Shown: one piece after another, positions 1 through 15,000 of the stretch | Layout: each line of letters starts with the position of its first letter | Position numbering within the stretch: the stretch's first letter is position 1 | Assembly: GCA_964020155.1 (NCBI GenBank) | Contig: OZ026552.1 | Coordinates: 3,524,048 to 3,539,047 of the forward strand | From: Chondrilla cf. caribensis | Taxonomy: Eukaryota; Porifera; Demospongiae; Chondrillida; Chondrillidae | Direction of reading: 5' to 3' | Length of the DNA stretch: 15,000 nucleotides | Made by a program: the position numbers and the translations under genes | Notes under the pieces: model-generated | Told to the model about the DNA's origin: nothing | Seen by the model: only the letters and a program-made list of their open reading frames with translations | The model's database searches: none

Positions 1-131
1 GGTCACTTTCGAATAGGAAACCAGTACATATGGCTTCCTGATTGAAACATGAGCCCACTCATTAGTGCCTGAGAATACACGTAGTACACATTAGAGATTC
101 CATCTATAAACATGGTTATAAGTTGACTTAC

Positions 132-446
132 AGTCTTCCTCTGTTCGGAATGTGACTGTAGTCTCTTCTCCACCTCCAGCACTTGTGAAGGCCTTCACTG
201 ATAGACTGTACAATGAGTAAGGTGATAGACCGACTACATCAACAGTCTGTGTTGTACCGTTGGTATTTAATGTACTATTTGTCTCAAAACTGTCAGGTAC
301 AGGATTGACTGACTCCAACCCTACATAGGACACCTGGTAGCTGAGAACAACTCCATTTGGAGTGAGGGGTGGACTCCATTCCACTGTCAAAGATGTTGAC
401 TTCTTGTTGGTTATTGTAAGGTTTTGTGGACTGGAAGCCTTGGATC
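132..446 (-). CDS. FN3-domain exon of gene A
   Basis: This 315-nt exon runs from a TTATAG acceptor to a GTAAGT donor, is phase 1 on both sides and encodes 104 whole codons plus split codons. Residues show the FN3 pattern: the start SPQNLTI, the core VEWSPP tryptophan, a Tyr-rich strand YQVSYVG, and the closing LSPYSLYSLSVKAFTSAG followed by a Thr-rich last strand. Length (about 100 residues) and one-domain-per-exon layout are typical of FN3. Potential N-glycosylation sites (NST, NGT) fit an extracellular location. It joins in phase to the EMI end exon at 1047, giving NCQ-R-SKASS at the junction. Confidence 0.85.
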
Positions 447-917
447 CTATAAGATGAACATTGATCATACTAACATAAAATTAATGTGATTATAGGTTTA
501 AAGTGTAAAAAAGCTTTATGTGTGTGTGTGGGTATTGTGTGTACATTCACACCTAATTGTATGCATGTGATAGAGGCCTGAATACATAGTTACAAGCTAC
601 TTTGTGTGGTATTTCTTGAAGTTTCAGTACATACATATCATGCATATTTGTGCAAGGTGGTGGTTGGCACAAAATTATTATGTGTATTTACGACTTGGAA
701 GCCTTTCAATTGATACTACTAGGTGAGCATGAATACGTTTATTCCTGGCTGTTATAGGTTTTAAAGGCATGTTGTACATGTTGTGTTCGGATGCCATATA
801 TTATAAAGATACATGTTAACTATGTGTGTGGATGTGTGGGTGTGTGAATGTGGGGGTATGCTTAGAGTATACTGCAATCTATGTAGGCATATTGTACGAA
901 TTGTTTTACTTGAGTGA

Positions 918-985
<68 letters not shown>

Positions 986-2628
986 ACACGCACACATTAC
1001 ACACACAAAGGGGGCAATAATTAATTATGTTTGGACTGAAACTCACGTTGACAGTTGGGTGCAATTCCTGTGTATCCCCCACAGCAGGAAAGATCACACT
1101 GCATTTCCGAGTGATATACATTACGATATTGCATCACACGTAGGTACCTGTAACATTTTATGATAATGCTATTTCATAAAAATTTATGTGTTATTACAAT
1201 CTTCTCATCAGGTAACACACCATGCACTACTACAACAATGTACGTACACTGACTAGCTATTGAATCATGTATTTTCAGAACCACTCAAAATCACAACAAT
1301 GGTTATTAAATACCCCAAAGGAGATGGAATTATAATACTAAATCCAGCTCCTACATACAGCCCTATTGGTGAATATCCGAGTGTTAAACCAGGTAAAGGA
1401 CTCTGCATTCAATGAATGTGCACACTTCCAATTACCTAGTTATCATTTTGTAGCATTGAAACCAGATACCTGAACTCAAACAGAGTGTCCTGTATCGGTC
1501 TTGATACTGTACTGTGGTAGAATACGTTTCCAGTGAAGACATCAGAAAATTGCGAGGACTGGCACAATACCTGGATGAATAGTTTGATTGTGCACAGGTA
1601 AAGTGTATATATAATTTTGTTCACTATTATGTAAATTTTATGAATATGTAAATGCAAGTGGTACAATTAATTTAACAAAATTAATGGGTTCTGAATTACA
1701 ACTACAGTATGCATAAATCAGCTACAGTAACCTTGCTCTCATGTAGGTGACAGTAAAAGCTGTCTTGTTGGGTGGTGTGTTCCTGACATACTGGGATAAT
1801 GGCTCAATAATGCCATCCAGTGAAATTGAATCAACTATAAACCAGTAACTGTTCTCTACATCCATATACGTCGTTGTTATGGTTACAATAGGCCAATAAT
1901 TTCCAAATAACTCCCAGACTGGGAGTGTTCAGCGGAGTGTATGACAGGAAACAACAGGTAGCAGAACTAGACAGTGTTCATGTGACTGATAGCATGTTTT
2001 GGATGCTGTGACCATTATAATATTATATATCCCCCTCCTATATTGGCAAGTTTTCTAATAACGTCATATAATTATATTATAACTCAAAGATCAAATTGAT
2101 GACAGAGTCATTAAGACATATATAGAAATGAATATTATGTTTATTTTGGCAGTTGAAAAGTGCAAAATAGTTAGAATTGTTCAATTGACATACAGGGACG
2201 ATGTATTGGACTCCAAGCACTATAAATCTACCTGGTCTATATAAGTTACTTATGATAAGGCATCGAATACTTGATATCTGTTGCTTGGCTTACAATTCGT
2301 TATGTTAAACGGTGCTACCCAGCAAAGCTATAATAAATACCAGTCAGTATTAGACTAGATCCAACTATACAAGGTTGTACATGACACATATTAATTTGTA
2401 CGGGTACACGCAGATGTGTATGATTAACTTCATAATTATTAAAATTCTAGAACTACCATACAGTAGATATATACAGACCTACCCAGCGCTGGAATTGTGT
2501 AGCGAACTACAGGCGTTGCTGGGACAAGATGAGAGGCACGTACTCTGAACGCAGCTCCAGTGGAATGATAGCAGAAGGAGCACCACCGGTATCGTGAAGA
2601 CGGGACTGCAGCCGGCTGACTTCACCAT
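132..2628 (-). CDS. Gene A: secreted EMI + FN3 protein, 5' part of gene, continues past position 1
   Basis: This is a multi-exon gene assembled by hand from splice sites and matching phases: 2628-2483, 1848-1732, 1570-1436, 1147-1047 and 446-132. Successive junction phases are 2, 2, 2 and 1, and the last exon ends in phase 1 at a GTAAGT donor, so the gene runs on beyond the left edge. The predicted product has a signal peptide, a short Cys/Ser-rich stretch, a linker, an EMI domain and an FN3 domain. EMI domains are small Cys-rich modules near the N-terminus of matrix and adhesion proteins, often involved in multimerisation; FN3 domains are beta-sandwich spacers or ligand binders. The start is the ATG at 2628-2626, which opens straight into a hydrophobic leader. 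The weakest link is the acceptor of exon 2. I recognise no specific orthologue, and the role (cell-surface or matrix protein) is inferred from domains only. Confidence 0.72.
447..1046 (-). other. Intron of gene A with a CA/TG microsatellite
   Basis: This 600-bp intron lies between the EMI end exon and the FN3 exon. It starts (minus strand) with GTGAGT and ends with TTATAG. It contains the (CA)n tract at 919-1007 and a looser TG-rich patch around 818-857. I see no other exon in it. Confidence 0.7.
919..1007. repeat. (CA)n microsatellite, intron of gene A
   Basis: About 30 uninterrupted CA units (921-980) are followed by variant TACACACACG and CACACATTAC units. The tail, reading cacattacacacacaaag before ggggcaataattaatt, is nearly identical to the tail of the tract at 13104-13290. 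The tract is therefore the left border of the segmental duplication. Confidence 0.97.
1047..1147 (-). CDS. EMI domain, C-terminal exon of gene A
   Basis: This 101-nt exon has acceptor TTACAG and donor GTGAGT; it enters in phase 2 and leaves in phase 1. It encodes 33 codons, starting YLRVMQYRNVYHSEM and ending CDLSCCGGYTGIAPNCQ. The Cys-Cys-x-Gly-Tyr-x-Gly end is the classic closing signature of an EMI domain. The following phase-1 junction is the usual joint for EGF or FN3 modules. Confidence 0.82.
1436..1570 (-). CDS. EMI domain, N-terminal exon of gene A
   Basis: This 135-nt exon has acceptor CATCCAG and donor GTAATT, with phase 2 on both sides. It encodes 44 codons: YCASPRNFLMSSLETYSTTV, then a YQDRYRTLC stretch and FQCYKMIT at the end. 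The spacing of the three cysteines and the Tyr/Arg-rich middle agree with the first half of an EMI domain. An alternative open frame over the same bases (ending ...SMLQNDN) lacks the matching splice phase. The identically sized exon in copy 2 (13864-13730) supports this frame. Confidence 0.78.
   Translation of the reverse strand, partial: VLCQSSQFSDVFTGNVFYHSTVSRPIQDTLFEFRYLVSMLQNDN
1732..1848 (-). CDS. Linker exon (exon 2) of gene A
   Basis: I predict a 117-nt exon with donor GTTACT and an acceptor after GAGAACAG, phase 2 on both sides. It encodes 38 residues from YWFIVDSISL to TAFTVTYMRA. The acceptor was chosen because it is the one that matches the phase of exon 1. The frame stays open upstream for a further 60-70 bases (...VWELFGNYWP), so the true acceptor could be at the TCCCAG near 1915 if an additional upstream exon corrects the phase. 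I recognise no domain. The equivalent in copy 2 is decayed. Confidence 0.5.
1849..2482 (-). other. Intron 1 of gene A, AT-rich
   Basis: This 634-bp AT-rich intron has donor GTAGGT. About 300 bp of it (roughly 2038-2335) is absent from the duplicated copy near 14210, so it is either an insertion here or a deletion there. I see no inverted repeats or coding capacity in that extra piece. Confidence 0.5.
2483..2628 (-). CDS. First coding exon of gene A: signal peptide
   Basis: The ATG at 2628-2626 opens a 48-codon exon ending in phase 2 at a GTAGGT donor. The N-terminus MVKSAGCSPV is followed by the hydrophobic core FTIPVVLLLLSF, then HWSCVQS, where signal-peptidase cleavage is plausible. The mature start is TCLSSCPSNACSSLHNSSAG, a short Cys/Ser-rich segment with one NSS glycosylation site. 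The second half of this exon reappears fused to an EGF exon at 14374-14430. The surrounding DNA is CpG-rich, as expected of a first exon. Confidence 0.75.
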
Positions 2629-2950
2629 GTCGTGTTCAATGGACGTATATAGTATAGAGAGCGATTCGTCAATTTCTGTGATTCAATCGCGGAGTAACAC
2701 TTGTTCTCCACCGCCACAGACTGATAAACCGTTAAGTTAGAAATCGATTTATGCTGAGAAGCGTTAGCGGTCATACGGTCGGTGACGTTAACTTCCGGTG
2801 ACATTCTTGGCACAATATTGTGTGCAGTACGTGCAGCCACTGAATGCCTTCCATCCCCAGTTACTCTGGATGGAATGAAAAATCCATGCGGATCGTAAAT
2901 GCGTGGTAATCCGCACTCTACACCCAAGCACATATTGAGTTACGGTTCAT
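2629..2950 (-). promoter_or_regulatory. CpG-rich putative promoter / 5' UTR of gene A
   Basis: Directly upstream of the gene A start, CpG density rises well above that of the surrounding AT-rich DNA (for example ATCGCGG, GCGTTAGCGG, ACGGTCGG). It contains an ETS-type ACTTCCGGT at 2791-2799 beside a CRE-like TGACGTTA at 2783-2790. I see no convincing TATA box, which fits a TATA-less promoter. Neither the transcription start nor splicing of the 5' UTR can be placed by eye. A 103-codon open stretch on the minus strand here looks like a by-product of the base composition. Confidence 0.4.
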
Positions 2951-3055
2951 CAGCACTAACTAGATACACATGACGACACAACAAGGCCCTTCTATCCATC
3001 ACCAATACCTCAAATGCCACAACTGGGACTGCAACAGCTACACAGACTTAAATAG

Positions 3056-3388
3056 ACATCAAGTATCAGAGTTACCTCCATCAACTCTACCTCCATCAAT
3101 CATGAATGCATATCTTTATCTTGTCCAGACATCTGTAAGGTTGACAACAAACCATTCCTTGAACTTACAATACTGTGGAATAATGAGGATAACATCTATG
3201 CAGCACATCCCTTTAAAGAGTTCAAATCCAACTACCAATCACTCATTTGTGATTTACATCAACTAGGATGTAAGGCTACTCTTAGACTACAGCCAGTTGA
3301 AATTAGATGTCTCAACCACTATCAGCCTGATCTACCATCTTCCCTGGCAGCATTATTGTACAAATGCCCAAGGCTCAACAAATGCTAG
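3056..3388 (+). pseudogene. Open stretch without a start codon, possible coding remnant
   Basis: This plus-strand frame is open for 110 codons between stops at 3053 and 3386, with no ATG at its head. The later part reads like real protein: VDNKPFLELTILWNNEDN, HPFKEFKSNYQSLICDLHQL, then GCKATLRLQPVEIRCLNHYQ and LPSSLAALLYKCPRLNKC. The residue mix and hydrophobic spacing are less random than in neighbouring frames. It could be an internal or last exon of an unrecognised gene or a decayed mobile-element fragment. I recognise no family, and chance remains possible. Confidence 0.25.
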
Positions 3389-3780
3389 GCCAAACATCAT
3401 CCAACGTTATTATGTCCATTAAGAGAAACACGTCATTGTAATCTTTGGACCTAGCAAATCAGTTTAACATTGCATTACATTAGTACACACTGCTATGTAT
3501 ATTTCAAGAATGTACAGTAATAGATGTATACTATGTTACAAAAGCCGCTATGTACAATACTACAGGCCTATTAGAATAGCTATACAATGCATGAATTAAT
3601 AGTTTATGAAACAGTATATACAAAAAGTACTAGCCTATAGCACTGACTTGCTTGAAGGTGTATGTATAACTCAACAGTTAAGAATACTATTATTACTGGA
3701 GAGGTTTGTGATCAGATGGACTCCTTCTCGATTCAAAATACTGTCTGACTTTGATCTGACCCTGTGTCATTAAAAGTAGC
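3389..3780. other. Intergenic, nothing recognised
   Basis: AT-rich DNA with no convincing exon, repeat or RNA gene. Confidence 0.6.
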
Positions 3781-4130
3781 AGCCAGATTTTCTTTTGCTG
3801 TACCGAAGAGCGTCATATCAGTGTATTCCCTAAGTTGAGTGGAAGCCAAATCTCCTTCTTTAAACTTGATCCGAAAAACGGTTCGCGAAGAGAAATTTAA
3901 TCGCTACAATTCAAATTCCGCGATTAGGAAGCGTCCGGAATTAGGGCTCTTCACCATGTATTCCCAAAAACACGGAAAGAACACCAAATGTGCCGTAAAT
4001 ATCTCCAATTCTTCCGTATACATTGATTGTTATTCTAAAGGGGCGCTTAGGCCGGACATTTATACCCCGGTGTATCGGATTTACACCGTTGTCGGTGCCT
4101 TTGAAGTATGACGTCATCGGGATACAAATA
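3781..4130. other. CpG-rich islet with perfect CRE, no clear gene
   Basis: This stretch is richer in CpG than its surroundings (GGTTCGCGAAG, TCCGCGATT, GTCCGGAATT, GGCCGGAC). It holds a 90-codon plus-strand open frame (3839-4111) that matches no family I know. A perfect palindromic CRE, TGACGTCA, sits at 4109-4116, and a small hairpin GGTGTA...TACACC lies at about 4069-4087. It may be a promoter of an unseen transcript or a young mobile-element remnant. The open frame alone is not good evidence of coding. Confidence 0.3.
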
Positions 4131-4600
4131 TATATATAATATATTAGACTGTAGCATACATAAGTATATACAGTGTGTACATGTGTAGTTGTGTTTGTAC
4201 ATGGTCATAATCATTATAAAATTGTGGTTCACAATTATTGGAGATGATGAAAGAAGATTGGTGTAAGCACATCCCCTGTGGATTGTACCTTTGAATTGGT
4301 TAACACTAGAATTGGTGAACACCATTCACAATATCATGCATATGTTTGTTTATCTTAGAGTGACAATTATTAATTGACCTTTCACACCTAATACCAGCCC
4401 CATATTCCCACACATGTATATGTATGCATTCCGGACCAAGGATGCAACATCATTCAATCCTTAAAATTATCTTGACAATGTGGATTGTTCGTTTTAATTG
4501 ACTTAAGTCAGAATGACTTATAATGTTTCATTGTTGATCTGATTTTCTTACTTGATGTATGATGGTGTGCTTCATAGGACAGATTGTCCTAGTGCTATGC
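4131..4600. other. Intergenic, AT-rich, nothing recognised
   Basis: Begins with an (AT)n-like patch, ATATATATATAATATATTA. No convincing coding, RNA or repeat feature is seen. Confidence 0.5.
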
Positions 4601-4631
4601 ATGTATAAAGGAGAATTGGGAGGGACCGGTT

Positions 4632-4715
4632 GCTGTGGTGGCTCGAGTAGCTCAGTGGCTATGGCGGCTTCAGCCAGACACCCTGGGTTCGAGTCCCTCG
4701 GCTGCCGGTTTTTCT
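4632..4715 (+). mobile_element. tRNA-derived SINE-like element
   Basis: A near-perfect pol III A box (TAGCTCAGTGG, 4648-4658) is followed 38 bases later by a perfect B box (GGTTCGAGTCC, 4686-4696), and a T-rich terminator-like run begins at 4709. The A-to-B distance is a little short for a tRNA. The seven bases before the A box do not pair with GGCTGCC after the T arm, so no acceptor stem forms. The TGGC/GCCA anticodon-like stem has a loop starting GG instead of pyrimidine-U. This suggests a SINE head or dead tRNA, not a working tRNA gene. The 3' limit of the element is unclear and may extend through the pyrimidine-rich stretch to about 4740. Confidence 0.55.
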
Positions 4716-4749
4716 CCCTTTTCTCCTTTCTTTGTTCAGCAGGTTGAAT

Positions 4750-5480
4750 TGCATCAAACATTTACAACTATCCCACACCTGCTAAATTATCTAGAATTGA
4801 ACGTTAAAATTAATGATGTGATCAAATTGATTAGTTTAGCTGCATAGAATTGAAGATAATTAAAACTTGCGAATAGCATACATGTTAATCATATACATAG
4901 GTGTATATTTGTGTACATGCAATGACACATATGTACAAGTCTTCATACACACAGCTGTTGTGTATAAGTGGAATACTGCATACAGTTTTGGTATATACCC
5001 TAAGTAATCAGTGTATACATACATGCAATGTGTACAAATTTCTCTCAATCTCTCTCTTCATGTGTTTGCATGGCAGTGAAGCCCAAACGTACGTACAGAG
5101 GGTGAGTCTCGGTGAAGACCAATCAATCTACATATTGTAACCAGCTCTCCAGTAAGAAAACAAACCTTTACATTGGAATGGATGGGTGTACTCATACAGT
5201 TCACATATGCAGTGGTTAGTGGGGGGAGGTGGTGAGAGGCAGTAATTTTTCAGTTTTTCTGGTCCATGCATGCGCCAGTGTGTGTGTAGCAATTATGCAT
5301 TATCTGATACAATCATATGTACCCCTCTCTATCAATCGTGCATACGACCACACTTGAATATTGTACAATGGCTACATGTACATTGTGTCTCCAAGTACTC
5401 TGAAAACATCTCCAAGAAATTGCAGGACAATAACAAACAATAATTTCAAGGATATTATATTGACAAGACTCCAATATAAG
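4750..5480. other. Intergenic, nothing recognised
   Basis: AT-rich DNA with loosely repeated TGTACA/TGTATA motifs and a G-rich spot at 5219-5236. All open frames are short and rich in Tyr, His and Cys from this base composition. No gene is supported. Confidence 0.5.
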
Positions 5481-5690
5481 GTGATACCTATCGACAGATG
5501 CTGCTCCAAGTCACACTGTACATTGTCCCATCGGGAAAAGTAACTCTTCAATATTCGATATTGCACGTTAGACCAAGCAACGCCCTGGGCGTCTACGTAA
5601 ACCAACCAATTTTTTCACGAAGCAGCAATCTATGCGCATCACGTATAATAATAACAGTTGATCACGAATGCAATGCATCATCTATATTAT
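5481..5690. other. CpG-rich islet, no clear gene
   Basis: CpG is again locally enriched (ATCGACAG, CATCGGG, GCACGTTAG, AACGCCCTGGGCGTCTACG, GCGCATCACG). Open frames exist on both strands (plus 5498-5692, minus 5605-5372), but neither has a recognisable domain. A plausible acceptor CGACAG lies at about 5493 on the plus strand. It could be a promoter islet or a mobile-element trace. Confidence 0.25.
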
Positions 5691-6009
5691 AGCTATAACT
5701 CTGGGCACTTGGAGATTTCTGTACATGCCATGTAGACAGACAGTTAATATTTTCAATTATAGTAGACACACGAACTTAAATCAATCTTAAAGTTGCTCAA
5801 CTGGCTAATAAACTAGTGTGCTTAATTTTGTTATCACACTCTGTGAACTAATCGAAAATACAGCTCTACTTGAAGGTTATGTTATAAACACTACACCACA
5901 CTGCACTACTAGGCTACTACTAACTACACTACAATATGCTATGTATTCTGATCCTTTACTACACTACATCCAGGATCCTCTTAATGGGTGAATATGATGG
6001 CACTTCACG
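5691..6009. other. Intergenic, nothing recognised
   Basis: AT-rich, with a run of CTACAC/ACTACA repeats at about 5888-5968. No poly(A) signal is obvious for the frame that ends at 6010. Confidence 0.45.
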
Positions 6010-6322
6010 TCAGTATCTGGTGGGGTAGATAGATCCACTGTGCTTGAAGTGCTCAGCCAACCTAGCAGGAGTGAGAGATGAGGGACAACATATCATGTAC
6101 ACAGCACCTGAAACACATAAATACAAAACCTTGTTGTCATAGAAGCTATCATGATACTGTATCATAATTCCCAGAGATTGATTAGTAAAGCAAAAGACAC
6201 CCCTTGGGTGGTGACACATTTTAACAACTGTAGCTTCTCTGAATGGCATGCATCTACTATACGTGTACACTACTGATGTGTGATGTAAGAGTATGTGGTC
6301 ATTCAGAAACTGATACATCTGC
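6010..6322 (-). CDS. Possible isolated exon or gene fragment, unknown family
   Basis: A minus-strand frame is open from at least 6378 and stops at 6010. A good acceptor with a pyrimidine tract (CCCTACTTCAATTCCAACAG) points to an exon starting at 6322 in phase 2. The peptide begins QMYQFLNDHILLHHTSVVYT, passes through FREATVVKMCHHPRGVFCFT and ends AEHFKHSGSIYPTRY. It reads like a folded domain but matches nothing I recognise. Its predecessor exon is missing, because gene B ends 370 bases upstream. It could be an alternative 3' exon of gene B, a remnant of a deleted gene, or chance. Confidence 0.3.
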
Positions 6323-6454
6323 CTGTTGGAATTGAAGTAGGGAAAAATTCGAGCTCCGCAAAGTGAGATAATTCCCAATTGTTAGGGATTAAATTAAATT
6401 GATTTAAATGGAGGATGGATAGTTACTCAGATTTCTGTGCTTTTTCTTTCAATG

Positions 6455-14527
<8,073 letters not shown>

Positions 14528-14720
14528 CTGTGTACAAAGTACAATAAGTGATAGTTACCATGTATATGATCAAAGAAAAATCTCCAGCCTATAACTGACA
14601 GCATGTATGGAAGGATTCTAATGTTCTGTTGGGTATTGTAAGGCTGTATGGACTGGAGGGAACTATAGTGTAGTGAATTGGAAGGTATGGGATCTGCTAG
14701 GTGAATATTGATCACTAAAA

Positions 14721-14721
<1 letters not shown>

Positions 14722-14776
<55 letters not shown>

Positions 14777-14834
14777 CTGGGTGTGTGAGTAAGTGGGTGG
14801 ATGTGGGCGTGGGTGTGGGTGTGGTTGTGGGTGT
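14722..14834. repeat. (GT)n microsatellite with GTGGGT variants
   Basis: About 26 GT units followed by G-rich GTGGGTGTGGGC variants that decay to the right. Confidence 0.95.
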
Positions 14835-14951
14835 AGACTAGAATGTAGTTAGAAAATGTGGATTATAGATACGTACGTGGCTTTAACGGACAGGATGAAT
14901 CAACTTCATGCTTCATATGTCTTCATATATAACAATATTCTGAATATTATA

Positions 14952-15000
14952 CAGTGGAACCTCTATATTACGGACACTTTGGGACCTTGATTTTAGTCCT
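14952..15000. mobile_element. Pogo/Tigger-like transposon end (terminal repeat), cut by window edge
   Basis: The sequence CAGTGGAACCTCTATATTAC begins right after a TA dinucleotide (14950-14951) and continues CGGACACTTTGGGACC. A start of CAGT(n)GAACCTC with a following CGGA, inserted at TA, is the general pattern of pogo/Tigger-type Tc1-mariner terminal inverted repeats. Only one end is visible, so orientation, size and TA duplication cannot be confirmed. Confidence 0.5.

Larger units (their letters stand above)
1009..2537. repeat. Segmental duplication, copy 1 (5' part of gene A)
   Basis: This stretch matches 13291-14430 in the same orientation, through both exons and introns. Shared landmarks in order are ggggcaataattaatt, the EMI-end exon, caggtaacacaccatgcact, the EMI-start exon, taatgggttctgaattacaa, gctgtcttgttgggtggtgt, gatagcatgttttgg, taccagtcagta and ggacaagatgagaggc. 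Copy 1 carries about 300 bp (about 2038-2335) and about 110 bp (within about 1795-1915) that are missing from copy 2. Only copy 1 contains the ATG and signal peptide, so it is the likely source. Confidence 0.9.
14528..15000 (-). other. Intron of gene B at the right edge
   Basis: It holds the end of tandem unit 3, a (GT)n tract, and a piece resembling the left side of a further unit (14889-14950, ggacaggatgaatcaacttc), followed by a transposon-like end. The next upstream exon is outside the window. Confidence 0.6.

Noticed and set aside
1436..1666. Minus-strand ORF reading VLCQSSQFSDVFTGNVFYHS
   Set aside because: It overlaps the EMI N-terminal exon in a different frame; splice phase, cysteine pattern and the copy at 13864-13730 support the other frame.
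2627..2738. Plus-strand ORF of 37 codons starting over the gene A start codon
   Set aside because: CATG is a palindrome, so an ATG on each strand is automatic; no follow-on plus-strand exon is convincing, while the minus-strand signal peptide is.
2622..2933. Minus-strand 103-codon ORF upstream of gene A
   Set aside because: It overlaps the gene A start in another frame and has no recognisable domain; it is better explained as promoter/5' UTR.
4641..4712. Functional tRNA gene
   Set aside because: The A and B boxes fit, but the acceptor stem does not pair, the T stem is imperfect and the anticodon loop lacks the pyrimidine-U start.
5372..5605. Minus-strand ORF of 77 codons
   Set aside because: It has no domain and no clear splice context, and lies in a CpG-rich patch where long frames arise easily.

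Overview
This is animal nuclear DNA. It is AT-rich, contains many (CA)n microsatellites and has short GT-AG introns (about 80 bp to 1 kb). Its exons encode extracellular modules (EMI, EGF, calcium-binding EGF, fibronectin type III) that are mostly bounded by phase-1 introns. The compact layout and module mix suggest an early-branching marine invertebrate. A demosponge is my best guess, but I cannot prove the species from sequence alone.

Both recognisable genes lie on the minus strand, so they read from high to low coordinates. Gene B enters from beyond 15000 and ends at 6690. I can join ten exons in phase: a chimeric EGF exon (14527-14374), two EMI exons (13864-13730, 13429-13329), three EGF exons (12747-12652, 12274-12179, 12074-11979), two calcium-binding EGF exons (11900-11778, 11000-10878), one very large 3,240-nt exon (10736-7497) and a terminal exon (7288-6690). 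The two last exons encode about 1,280 residues of a beta-rich region with cysteine-rich and helical tail segments. I do not recognise this region. Gene A starts at 2628 and runs off the left edge: signal peptide (2628-2483), a linker exon (1848-1732), an EMI domain over two exons (1570-1436, 1147-1047) and an FN3 exon (446-132). Both products should be secreted or membrane-anchored adhesion or matrix proteins.

The main structural finding is that the 5' part of gene A (about 1009-2537) is duplicated inside gene B (about 13291-14430). One border of the copy lies in a CA microsatellite. The other border lies in the middle of an exon, where the tail of gene A's first exon is fused in frame to an EGF exon. 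The same EMI module is therefore followed by FN3 in one gene and by EGF repeats in the other. The linker exon has decayed in the copy, but both its neighbouring junctions are phase 2, so skipping it leaves the frame intact. Around this copy, an EGF-exon-plus-intron unit is repeated three times. A fourth unit appears to be interrupted at the right edge by a pogo/Tigger-like terminal repeat.

The 4-kb interval between the genes (2629-6689) holds a CpG-rich putative promoter for gene A, a tRNA-derived SINE-like element, two further CpG-rich islets, and two open stretches of uncertain status (minus 6322-6010 and plus 3056-3388). Long (CA)n tracts occur at six places. One of them starts directly at the stop codon of gene B.
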